A stretch of 64,000 bases of DNA from Rhynchosporium graminicola (Eukaryota; Ascomycota; Leotiomycetes; Helotiales; Ploettnerulaceae). This document shows positions 12,242-23,200 of this stretch, piece after piece. The notes beneath the pieces were generated by a model. That model did not search any database, had not been told where the DNA came from, and saw only the letters and a list, made by a program, of their open reading frames with translations. The position numbers and the translations under genes were made by a program. Within the stretch, counting starts at the first letter, position 1. Every line of letters starts with the position of its first letter. The DNA lies in assembly GCA_900074885.1 (NCBI GenBank), contig FJUW01000009.1:372001-436000 (forward strand), read 5' to 3'.

Positions 12242-14511
12242 GATATGAGCACTAATGGCGTTGGAATTGGACGGGAAAAGATTATATGCGGCCACGCTAA
12301 GCACTTTTTAGCACTTTCATACCAGAAGGTCAAAATGCTCTCCAGATCCTTCAAGTCATTCGAAGTCGAAGGCATGAGGTCTTCTGATGTGATCCACAGC
12401 GAAATTTGAGTCGCAACATGGGATGAGGTTGGAATTATAAATATCGCCAAATGAGCATGATCTCCGAAATCGAGGATCGTCCCAATCCGGGCACCTATGG
12501 CAGATTGCATTGACAGATGTCACGATTTCCCCACAGGATGGTACCCTGTTGTGGTGTGGAACGCTGGGGACGTTCCAACTGACAAAATGCATGAGGATCA
12601 TCTCAGTTCATCTCATGGTCACTCAATGCAACGTCCAAATTATCTTATGCAAGTGCAGATTTTACAATATAGTTGACGTTGACGTGGCCGAGTATTTTCA
12701 GTCTACTCCTGAGGATAGAGGCGCTGAAGCACTGCCAGTTTGTATCTGAAAGAAAATCATATTTGCATTTCGCGACATCTGGTTCGTACCTTACTGGTGG
12801 CTCCGAGCGGCAGCAAATGCAGCTTGCATAATTCGGCGAAGTCACCTGTTCCGTAGCTTGCGTCCTAACCTGATTATATTCTCTCCACTAACCAGTAAAG
12901 AGAGGATATACTCGACTATGATATGCTCTTTGAAAGCTGAAATGATCTCTCCTACTCAGCCCTGAGCGTGCACGCAGTAGAGAGGCCATCCATTCGAGGA
13001 TGATCTGGCCGAACTCGTCTCGCGCGCGCCACGGGGAAGCGTGCCTGGCGATCTGATCTGATCTGATCTGATCTGGGCAGTCGAGTGCTTGCCCTTGTCG
13101 ACGACGATTGACAGGTCTGACAGCCTTTCTGCTTGAAACACCAAACAAGGAATGATGTGCCAATGACAGCTCTTGGATCTGGGAATAGCCCTACACTCCG
13201 TAGTGGGTTGGTTTCGCACGCCCCAGCCAGCGGCACGCTACCTATGGAAATACAGTACAGTATTTCAGGAGAAACAAATCAATTTGAGTTTCGGGGAAGG
13301 TTGAGAGAGCGGGCGAGACACACGGCACAAGCCAAGAAACACAGACAGGTACAGACAGACAGACGCCCGTACCTTCCTTCCGTACCTGCAAAAACAGCCT
13401 CCGCTTGGATTCCGTTAGATTGCTTAGCTGGGTCTAGATGAAGAGATGATATACAAGTACTTACTTAGGCTTTTCAGGTACAGTAGGGAGGGCCCAACGC
13501 AACTAAGAGAGCGGATGCTACATACCTCATACCATTGGCTGGAATGGTGCTCAAATTATCCATATTTTTGCACAATTGAGCCTATTCACTCACATGTGGA
13601 TGTGGATGTGGATGTGGATGTGGACCCGACCCGACGAACCAGCCAGAGTCAACGCGTGGAGAATAAGCTAAGCTAAGCTAGGCTAAGCTAGGCTAGGCTA
13701 GGGTAGAGAAGAGTAGATGCAGACTCTCGTCCCATGCATGGACACTACTAGGACAGGGCGGCGCGGCGCCAGCAAGAAGAGTTAGTGCTCCTCCGTAATC
13801 TGATCCCACTCTGCTCTGCTCTGCTCTCTCTGCTACGGTCCATTCATTCCCTCCCATCATCTGTCTCCCTCCCTCACTCTCGCCCCCGTCCGTTTGTTCG
13901 TCCAAGCATCTGTCAATATCTGCATCGCCAGTCGATTTGCGCCCCCATATTCACTCCTTCCTTCCCTCTGACCTGGTTGTCCGAACACTCCTTTTCGACT
14001 TCCATCAGCAAACATTCCCTCAATCTATAATTTAGATTAGCAACTCGCAGTGCAATTTCACGACGTTCAACCCGACACACTGCGTCCAGCTCAGCTCGGC
14101 TCAACAACACATTCTCTAGCTCTCCTGCAATAATTATCGCCGACGACTTACCATCATCGATTATCCATTACTACTCGAGGTACATAATCTATCAGCAGTA
14201 TTCACCTACACCAAACGGATAAACGACGACATCTGAGTCCCCTAGCTCTTCGCGTTTAATTCCATCCAAGCCGCTTGCTTCGCTCTGAATAGTCTGACTA
14301 CCTGGACAATCACAGTCACTCGCGCCCAGTCAAGAATCCAGACGCTCGAATATAAAGGGTGTGGAGTCCAGCAAGCAAAGTCACATACCCCTCTTGCTAC
14401 TTCTTCACGAGGCATCTTGATTATCCGGTTGACCCCACCCTACGCAAACCACCTCAGCAGGTAGGCAGGACAGAATTCCGGTATCATCCACATTCGAGAT
14501 ATTCAACAAAA
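12242..14511. repeat. Long intergenic/5' region with simple repeats
   Basis: 2.27 kb with no convincing gene. It contains five ATCTG units (13051-13075), five ATGTGG units (13594-13623), a GCTAA/GCTAG tract (about 13666-13702) and C/T-rich stretches from 13800 to 14000. The right half is probably promoter and a long 5' UTR of the gene starting at 14512. The left part includes the 3' UTR of PWP1. Confidence 0.5.
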
Positions 14512-15311
14512 ATGGCTTTATCACGAGCTTTCACTACCAGGCGTAATGCAAAGGTGGAGGATCCTGCACCCAAGAGGAACCTCGCTACCAAACACTCCTT
14601 CGGATCGAATCTCAGGCAAATAAAGATCTCCGCGCCCGTCGAGCTTCTATCTACGACAAACATGCTCTCATACAACGCACCAGATCTGTACCCAAGCACA
14701 ACTAGTAGCAGTACTTCGAGGTCTTCTACACAATCTGGGGATGAATCCGATAGATCGACAGGCATGGCTTCTCCGCCATCCTCCGTTGAATCGTCACCTA
14801 GTAAGTAGTGTCTTGACTTGACATCCTTCGATGATTATATACTCTACCGAACCACTCACTGACTTGAGCAGCTACTGCAGATTCAAATCACTTGTCATGC
14901 TACTTCGGGAAATCGGCTACCACAGATAACGATGCGCCCTTGATTCCACGAAGATCGCCTTCTCATACCAAGCAACTCAGTATCGAGCGTTCAGCTTCCC
15001 GACTGTCCTCCTCTCGAAAGGTTAGCGCCCCAGCTCTTCAATCATCAGTCAACTTATTTAGCGGAGCTCCTACCGCCACCGAGCAACAGCAACATCCATT
15101 CGGCAAAGAGCTCGCTCAAGTCTCGGAATTGGCAGAGGAATATGGTATCAGCCAGGAGACCATAGCAGTCGTCGATGAGGAGGAGCAAGAACTAATCTCC
15201 CGAGGCCTATTTAAGTTCCGCGCAGAGGATTACATGAGCGAGATTCAAGGACTCTTCCTCAGCACCTTCGGTGACGCCCGACCAGCCATGTCGTCGTCTA
15301 TGTGGATCTAG
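14512..15311 (+). CDS. Uncharacterised Ser-rich protein with helical C-terminal segment
   Basis: Two exons, 14512-14800 and 14872-15311, join in phase 1 to give 242 residues; the 71-base intron has GTAAGT and GAGCAG ends. The frame also extends upstream from a GTG at 14359, but the first ATG is at 14512 after an AACAAAA context, so I start there. Residues 1-150 are basic and then Ser/Thr-rich with no domain. Residues about 180-242 look conserved and folded: FGKELAQVSELAEEYGI, then EEEQELISRGLFKFRAEDY and IQGLFLSTFGD, a mostly alpha-helical acidic segment. I do not recognise the family. The very long, C/T-rich upstream region resembles those of regulated developmental genes, but that is only an impression. 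Confidence 0.7.
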
Positions 15312-18226
15312 GTGTGACAGGTTCTCACCAGGCTCCACCAAGACATGACAGACAATATATTTCAATGTTTATATTATTTCCTGGACATTTGTCCGTCTTC
15401 ATACGCTCTTTTTATATCACCCTTCACACTATTCTTACGTCTGGTTTCTGTCTGGCTTTACTGGAAAAGGGAGAGGAGTTATTGGTTAATACATGGAGGA
15501 TGGGGACTCAATATCCCGGTATTGAGTCAATATGGAGTTCGGGCTCCCACACATAGACACTCATTTTGTCATCCTTTGACACTTCCTTGGCACATTTCTT
15601 GTATAAATATAGACGTTCGCTACCAAAGCAAATACAAAACAGAAATTGATACATAAATAACCATGACATCAGTTTTCTTCTTGGACTTGACACATCCAAG
15701 TTAGGCTGGCCCAGTTGGTTTCTGGTGAGCGACCACAGTCCCAGAATCTACATGGACGTGTCCGTCGCAAAGATCTCAAGCAAATTCCCAGCTTATAATT
15801 TACTAGATGAGCTTTCGGTGGTAGAATTCGAAGTCAATATCCTATCAATCTTTCCTGAGTTCAACTCGGAGATTTCAGATAAAATCCCCGAAAGAATTTC
15901 GTGACGTTTACGTTTAGATGACGATGTTTGCTTTCCCCGACGACGAACTATCGAGTGCTCTCGGAAGCGGCACGAGCAGCGCTTGCGATTGAACAGGAAC
16001 TATACTACAGAAAACTCATAATTTCAAGATCGCTCTTAGACTAAAAGACAGAGAAGCTTCTTCTTAGTCTATCCTACTACTTTCCATTATCATCCTACTA
16101 TTACTTATCGAGGAATGCGATTTTATGTTGAACTGGGCTGGATTGTCGGACGTGCCTCGTTCGGAGACTTCTGAGATCACCACTCGATAGGACGGAGTAG
16201 TCCGTCCGTTTGCTTCAGCCTCGAAGATACCAAAATCGAGCGAAGCCAGGATTTCGTACGGATTAGCGCATGGACGATGATTTCGTCGATATTACCATCT
16301 AATCAGAGATACAAATATTGTCTGTCTGCAACTAACAACAAGGTTCTGCTTGCCTGTCAAGCCTATTTATGTCGGCTTTTCAGAGACAACCCCGGATCCC
16401 ATGGTTATCAAACAGAGTGTGTATGATTTCCACTTGGAAGTTGCCAAACAGATTACACGTGATCATCATTAGTGCCCACTAGCGGCCGCCTATCAAAGTT
16501 CCATCAATTTTCTTTTCGTCTGCGCTACAACGAGTACCTACCACGAAGCAATATAGGGAGTTAATAGGAAACAGCAAAGCCGAGTACCCACCACCGACAC
16601 AAAGAAATCATATCTGTCAACCTCCAGTAAGTTCCAATTTCATTCATTCCACCTCCTCTCTATCCAACACCGAATCTCCCTGGCGGGCAATGTCTGCCCG
16701 CGCCTGGCAGATTACACAAAGAGAGGAAAGGGAAAGAAAGGCGCAAAGGCAGGAAATAACATGATGAATGTCCCATAAATATATCTTTAGGAAGAGCCGG
16801 AAAAGGCCGGCCTCACATTTACTTTCTCTTTATTCAAAGAAGAAATGACGCGGGCTGTGTTGGCATCGCCATATGCAGCGGTTCGACGTCGTGGGGTCAG
16901 CGATGCTTAGAATATCGGGTTTCTGAAAAACACATTGTTCCTTTCGCCTGGGTTATTTGCAGCAGAATTTTTTTGAGGGATGGGCTAGGCTAATTTGTTT
17001 AGGGCATAGGATGAGCGTGAGATAAGGGGCTGATGGTCGTTTGAAGTTGGATGGATATAGTCACGACGCTGTCGGCGGGAATGGGTCGCGATAGTGGAGG
17101 AATATACCTCGATTCGAATGGACTTGATCGGAGTTCGTGCTTCAAAGAGGTTGACAGGGTGTTGGTTTCTCCCTTAGCTGTTTTTAGGGAAGAGGTCCAG
17201 AGTGTCAAGTCGACAGCCGTACTCTGCAGCTGGGTTTGCGACCCATAAGGGTGTAACACAAGCCGCTTGTGATATGATGGCAATTGCTTCTTCCGCATGT
17301 TGCAAGTGCGGCACGGGACGAGAAAAATGTCGAGAAACATGTAGCGATGTTTCTGTTCAGGTTAAGGCCACAGGACGTCGAGTTGGGGTGGGCTCTGTAG
17401 AGTGTTGGAGACATGTGCGAGTGCACGTCGTCATGTTCAGCCGCATGAGGCTTATTGAAGATATCCGAATACCCCATCTTCCGCATGGTGCACCTCGCAG
17501 CTTTCCACGTCGACGATGTCACTCACTTGTGCTTTGATGAAGTCACCGACAGTACCTTACAAGCTCATCTAGATAGCCATCTCAATAAACAATATCATCT
17601 CCTCCATACTCCCATCCCTATTGACCGCGACCTTCATTCATTCCTTGCTAAATCACCCCATTCATTCCCTGTATCCTCACTCCAGCCGTCCCCACCAACT
17701 CCGAGTGCACCACAGGAAACCACATCACCATCTCCAACGCTGCGGTGATGATCCAGTTTTTCTTTCTTTCATTTTTGGATGCAACGGGAGAACATGGAAG
17801 AGTTTCATTCCAGGTAGGCTCGGGACGTTCGCATAGAGGTCTCGCCATCTCGGTACCTGGCTTAAGGTACGAAAGCCCAGGTGTGTAGCTCTGTTGTCGT
17901 CAAGCGAAGGCCGCTCGCTCTAGGTAGGTCGGTCTTCTTTCCACGGAATCCCTGCGCAGAGGTAAGTATCGCTACTTCGTCATATCGTTCTCCTCAGCTA
18001 TCATCGAATGTTGAAGTCGAAGTCTGTACAGGACACTCGTTACACGTCAGGCCCTGTCAGCAACGATGTTATATAGGTATACATACTCCCAGGATCCGAG
18101 ATCTGAGCGTACGAGATCAGCACTTTCGATCATAGCGTGAATCCTTGTCCATGACACCCAGCATAAGACCGAGAAGAAAAGAAATGGAAAAAAGAGTCAG
18201 AGCAGTGTCACATTTGCCATACATCA
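15312..18226. other. Intergenic region, nothing recognised
   Basis: 2.9 kb. Several overlapping frames of 60-113 codons near 17000-17850 occur on both strands, but none has introns, motifs or codon bias that convinces. No tRNA-like T-loop or repeat array was seen. The left end probably holds the 3' UTR of the gene ending at 15311. Confidence 0.4.
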
Positions 18227-19247
18227 TCACGGTTTATTAACATGGGTATCTCCACTGTCCTTCGTCCGCGTGTTCCTCAACCCTTCCCCTTCCCTCTCCA
18301 TCGCCTCCCCCTCTCTCAACTTCTGCCTTAGAACATCCAGCATCAGCCTCTCCTCAGCACCCAACTCCACCCAACTAGGCACAGCAATATGTTCCCCATC
18401 AATAACAATCCTACCATCTGTTCCCTGCACATAATCATCAAAACTCGAGCTCGAATTCGAATTCGCATTCTTCTCATCTTTATCCTGCTTCTCCTCATCA
18501 CCGTTGGGTTTTCCAGTCTTGGGATTCAAATCGACTGGAGTCCACCAGTAGATTGGGAATGTGCGCTGGATGTTATTCACTACACATGCTACCGCGACCA
18601 TCAACACGCTTCCGAGGATGATTAAGGGGACGAGCATCCAGCCGAGCTTCTCGATGTCAGGCGATGTAGATGCTAATAATGCCGTTGCGCCAGCAGGAGG
18701 GTGAATCGTTTTCGTGATGCCCATTACCGATGATGCTAGGCCCACCGACAGAGCGCCCGCCACCCAGCGCAGGTCTTCGAAATTCGAATTCAACTTGAAT
18801 AATTTGGTGATCCCGACTCCGATCACCGAAGCGAAGATCTGGCCGAAAAGTGCGTTTCGAGGCTGTGATAAGGGCGAATCTATCGTTTGATATTCTAGCA
18901 CTGCTGCGGCACCCTTATGAAAATCATCAGCCCGTTGGTTCTAGTAAAAGAGAAGTTTGGTTGTTTGAGCTTTGCGGAATGGCACATACCAAACTCGCGA
19001 TGATTATAGGCGCTCCATCACTCTGTAGCACTTTCGTCATAAACACCGCTTCAATCACGAGTATTCCAGCAAATGCACCGATGAAAGACCAGAACCACAC
19101 AGCGACATTACCGATCGGCTTTCTCGGTGCTTCTCTGTGTCCGAGAAACCACGATGCTGGTTTTGGGAGGAGATAGAGACGTGATCGAGGCACAATCCGG
19201 TTGAGATACCTGTCAACGTCGAAGTTCAAGGAAAAGAGTTTGGACAT
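18227..19247 (-). CDS. HPP-family integral membrane protein
   Basis: Minus strand, exons 19247-18990 and 18913-18227, giving 314 residues; the 76-base phase-0 intron lies 18914-18989. The family signature HPPAGATALLA is at residues 157-167, and the join IIASLGAAAVLEY across the intron plus SPLSQPRNALFGQ match the fungal HPP transmembrane domain. Four hydrophobic segments are visible: around FWSFIGAFAGILVIEAVF (about 50-67), the IIIASLGAAAVL segment, GALSVGLASSVMGIT, and MLVPLIILGSVLMVAVACVV. The cytosolic C-terminal third is polar and acidic and ends in a helix (EERLMLDVLRQKLREGE). HPP proteins have been linked to nitrite transport in plants and cyanobacteria; the fungal role is unproven, so no specific substrate is assigned. 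Confidence 0.88.
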
Positions 19248-20080
19248 CTTGGGCTTCGGCCTCGAAGCAACTTTGCCTCAGGTCTCTCTCTCACACCGAC
19301 GCTTCTGTCAGGCACGAAATTCAACGCGATGATATGAGAAATAGCAGACGAGGGAGAGAGAGGAAAACGCCGTGGAATGAAGACATGGCCCATCTCCCAC
19401 TCCTCTCATAAAACAAGTACAAACTCCGGCCTTCATTAGCTGAAATTCCAGAAACCACGCACTTACGCAAGTCAAAGCAACAATGACAGAAGGATTGACC
19501 TTCTCCGGACGGGACCTAGGTCACGTCGCACAAACGGAAGTACCAGTCACTTGCCTCACCTCGCCTCACCGTTACCCAGCCAGGCCAGGTACGAAAGCTA
19601 CTTTCGCATGAGAGCGAAAATGTGCCTATGCCATCATTTCCGACTCGGGCCAAGCGGAACTCCCGCAACTGAGTCGAGAATCCGGGGTAGTGCCAACCAT
19701 GGGCATGGGTAAGCACCAGGGGTTTCGCGAATGAGCTACTATGACCTCCGTCTGGCCAATTATCACAAGTTGTGCGTTTTGCGTCGATGCATGGGCCAAT
19801 GGTGTTGAAAGGATGAGGGTTTCGATTTATAACAGTTTGGTCTTGGAAAGGCACGATGTGTCACTAGCTTCATACCGGTCATGGCGAAGATTTGTCACGT
19901 GTATTCGTAGTCTGCCGAATTGGTTGCTCCTTCATGCCGAATGTCCGGCCGGGTGGACCATCCCGAATTATTTCCTCGAGGAAGTTGGAGGTTGGGAGTG
20001 AATGTCGTAGTTGAAGTTCTGGGAAGTGCTTGTTTGTTATTCAGATGCCTTGTTTCTTTGGGTGGAGGCTGGGTACTCGG
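19248..20080. other. Intergenic region, nothing recognised
   Basis: The upstream side of the HPP gene. Overlapping short frames on both strands show no coding character. Confidence 0.4.
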
Positions 20081-20949
20081 TATTAGAGTGTTTTTGCAGC
20101 CGGAGAACACTTTGGAAAAGACAGTTTCTGAACCTTGTAAGACTAAATTAGCGTAAGGGAGACTATACCGGATTTTGCAGGTAACAGACTAGGGTTCCTT
20201 GCTAGACTCATTTCCGTGATATCAGAATCTTGTGCTACTGCTACCGTTAGAATTATAGCTGTTTGATCGTGACGACTATAGAGAGAGAGACGATTCTAGC
20301 TATTGCTTTAGCTATATGGGTTCGCAGAAGGAGACGTCGTAGGAGGAGGCTTTTATAGCAACAACAAGCTATAGTACTATATTATCGACTTCCGTACGAG
20401 TACAATCGCTATGCGTTTGATCTGGATTCGTAGCCTACGTCGGCGTCTCCTCTAGCAGTACTTCTTCTGTACTTTGCAGTAGTGTATCGTCTATAATAGG
20501 TGCAGGAGAAGGTAAGGGAGCTTGATCGGACTATACTAGAGAGCTATAACGTAGTACAGGAGTTACAAGTAGTCGTACTTTAGGAGCTGGAGTTAGAGTA
20601 TTCAGCAGATTACAGTTACTAATACTAAAGCTCTGCTGAGCGTATAACTGAAGCTGATTATGGTCTATAGTCGATTTGAGGTCTATATAGCCTCCGTATT
20701 ACTCCAGCTGACGTTGAAATAGAAGCACGCTAAGCCTAATCTATACGACTTCAGAAACTGTTCACAGTGAACAGTTTTCTGTTCTCTGTGAACAGTTTTC
20801 CTCCCTTAGTCCGGATATAACTACTATAAACGGAATAGGTTGAACTTTAGTAGAAATTAAGTGGCCCCACGACTAAACCCGTTTCTGCTGTGCACGGCCA
20901 GGAAAACTGTCTTTTCGAAAGTGTTTCCGGCTGCAAAAACACTCTATTA
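20081..20949. mobile_element. Small DNA transposon/MITE-like element with terminal inverted repeats
   Basis: The left end 20086-20127 and right end 20904-20944 form an inverted repeat of about 41 bases that begins GAGTGTTTTTGCAGCCGG, with a few mismatches. Both ends are flanked by the direct repeat TATTA (20081-20085 and 20945-20949), which fits a target-site duplication. Inside is a near-perfect palindrome with 11-base arms around AAACTGTTCAC (20755-20777) and a further half copy at about 20787. No transposase frame survives; the interior is TA- and stop-rich. At 859 bases it is either a non-autonomous element or a decayed internal deletion. The superfamily is not assigned, because a five-base duplication with these ends is not diagnostic by eye. 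Confidence 0.8.
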
Positions 20950-21785
20950 GGGGAGGGAAGTGCTCAGGGCAGTTACTTAGTTCGCACTAACGAAGTAAGG
21001 TGCCAGCTTCCGTACCCGAGTGCTTAATTCATGGTACTTGGAATCCACAGTTGCGCATTGACACCGCATTCACACAACTTTCGCTCTATGTACTCCTCTC
21101 GAAATTCTCTCATAGGCAAACATAGTAATTATGCGCTACTGGTTTCAAAGACCCTCAAAATCATTCAACCAACCTTTACTTACCTTTTCCGACAAGGCTA
21201 AGTCAGCACATGTCAACCAACCAGCTAAACAGACACGATTCGCTCTGCAAATTTTGATAGCTTCTATTCGTCCTTGCGTCAGTTGGCTTCTACTGTAGTA
21301 ATTGAGATATTTCCGACAGTCAAAGGCGTGCAAGCAAGCTGTTGACACGATAAACCTTTCCGTCCTGTCGGCCTAACCCCCATTTTGATGACTCTTGATG
21401 GCGAACCTTCGAAAAGTAGGCAGAGAATTTTATGTCATCGCGGTAATACTTTGTATCGACCGAATACCATCCGCCTTCGTATTGAAAGGGTTCTTGAGCG
21501 GCTCACGGGCGACCAAATAAACGACGAGACTGCAGGAAATCGACAATTGATCTTTATTTGGACACGATACCGTGGAGATATATCTGATTAGCGAAGCAAA
21601 CATCCCCGTGCAGTATTCATCTACAGGCTAGGAGTGATTCATATTTGATATGCTCAAATACCGCAGAGCTCTTACAAGGTCTCAATGCTGGTACTAGTGC
21701 GAATGATAATATGCAAGTACCGCTTCGAAGCTGGATTTACAAATTTCGATTATGATCGACTCTCTAGGTAGGAACTTTAAGCGTC

Positions 21786-22400
21786 TTACTGTAACATCCG
21801 CTTAAAGTGTTTTGTTGCAAGTCGTAACAATTGTCGTCGATCGTCAGAATTATCAACTGTCAAGCTCGAGATGCTGGCTTCCTAAACAGGTATAGCGTTT
21901 ACACCCACATTCCCTCACCTGGCTTTGTTGCACGTCGCAATAATTTGTTGCAACTTGTCAATTGTCCGGCTTAGGATGCTAGTTTCCTAAATAGGCAAGC
22001 GCGCTACTCGATGATTCGCTTGAAGCGCTTTGTTGCACGTCGCAATTATTGTCGCAACTCGCAAGTCGTCGCTATTATCGAGTAAAACTTTGGCTAGCTT
22101 CCTAAACGAGAACAGCGCTAGTATCTGATTCGCCTAAAATGGTTTGTTGCATATCGCGATTCGCGTCGCAAGTTGTCGCGAAGTCATCATCGTAATAATG
22201 TCGGGTTTGGGAATCTTTTGATGGCTTCCTAATTGGGAATAGCATATTATTTCCGAACGGACTTGAACGGGCTTAGCTGCTACTGTATGATTCGTCTAAA
22301 GCTTTTGTTGCACGGCGCAATTATTTGTCGCAACTCGTCGTAACTTGCAAGTCGTTGCACGAGACGGTCATGTCGCGCTTGTCGTCGGTATCTAGCTAGC
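21786..22400. repeat. Degenerate minisatellite, first block
   Basis: Five diverged tandem units share the core TTGTTGCACGTCGCAA followed by TGTCGCAACTCGCAAGTCG and a distal segment GGCTGGCTTCCTAAATAGG. The core TTGTTGCA occurs at about 21812, 21925, 22030, 22144 and 22305, so spacing is 113, 105, 114 and 161 bases; the last unit has an insertion. Each core contains the small inverted repeat TTGC/GCAA. No coding frame runs through the array. Confidence 0.75.
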
Positions 22401-23024
22401 CTACAGGCAAGAGCAGGAGCAAAGCAAGAATCAGGTGATAGTTCTCTGACGATTCATCCTAAGTACCGTACAAGTAAGAGGGAATCACTAGGGGGCGGGT
22501 CTCTGATGGTTCTTTTCAAGAGAGAGTACTCAAAATAGGAAATCATACTTTAGAGGAATGAATCGAGAGATAGGAACGGTACTGTACTAATGAATGGCAG
22601 ATGCGGGGTGAGGATATTTTCTTTTAGTTACCCTCCCTTCGATCACCCTGGGGTATTACTAGTAGCTACGGGTACTTACCTAGAGAAAGGATACTTTTGC
22701 TACATCGACTGAATATAAACTCCTTTTAAGTATCACTAGGGTTGATTAGCTAGTATCAATACCGAAGTCTAAAGTATAACTAGGTACTTTGACTATATAT
22801 ACTCGATTAGGGAGGCACGAGGATGTCTAACTTTAGTACCGTTAGAGAATCATCCACTAGTTATTTCCCTTGGTACCTGTCCCCGGGTATTGTAGAACTA
22901 TTCAGAGTAAGATAGGAACCGTTAGCTGACTCTCCATCTGCTATTCATAACCATACCTTTGCCCTTGCCCTTGCCCTTGCACTCTAAGGTAGGTGCAATT
23001 GCCCAGTGAATTTTTTGCCAGCTT

Positions 23025-23200
23025 CCGAACGGGTATAGTGTGCCACTATATGATTCGCCTAAAATGTTTTGTTGCACGTCGCAATTATGTCGCAACTCGC
23101 AATGTCATGACTACGAAAGTGTGAACCTCGGCTGGCTTCCTAAATAGGTATAGCGCGATAACGACTACTCCGGTGTCTCGCTGTACAAATGTCGCAACCA
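23025..23200. repeat. Degenerate minisatellite, detached unit(s)
   Basis: A further unit of the repeat seen at 21.8-22.4 kb: the TTCCGAACGGGTATAG segment, GATTCGCCTAAAATG, then the core TTGTTGCACGTCGCAA at about 23069, and GGCTGGCTTCCTAAATAGG at about 23131. It is separated from the main block by about 600 bases of unrelated sequence that includes a TTGCCC hexamer run near 22958-22982. Confidence 0.65.

Noticed and set aside
17202..17537. Overlapping 105-111 codon frames on both strands
   Set aside because: Composition is random-like, with no motif or splice structure. Opposing frames cancel each other as evidence.
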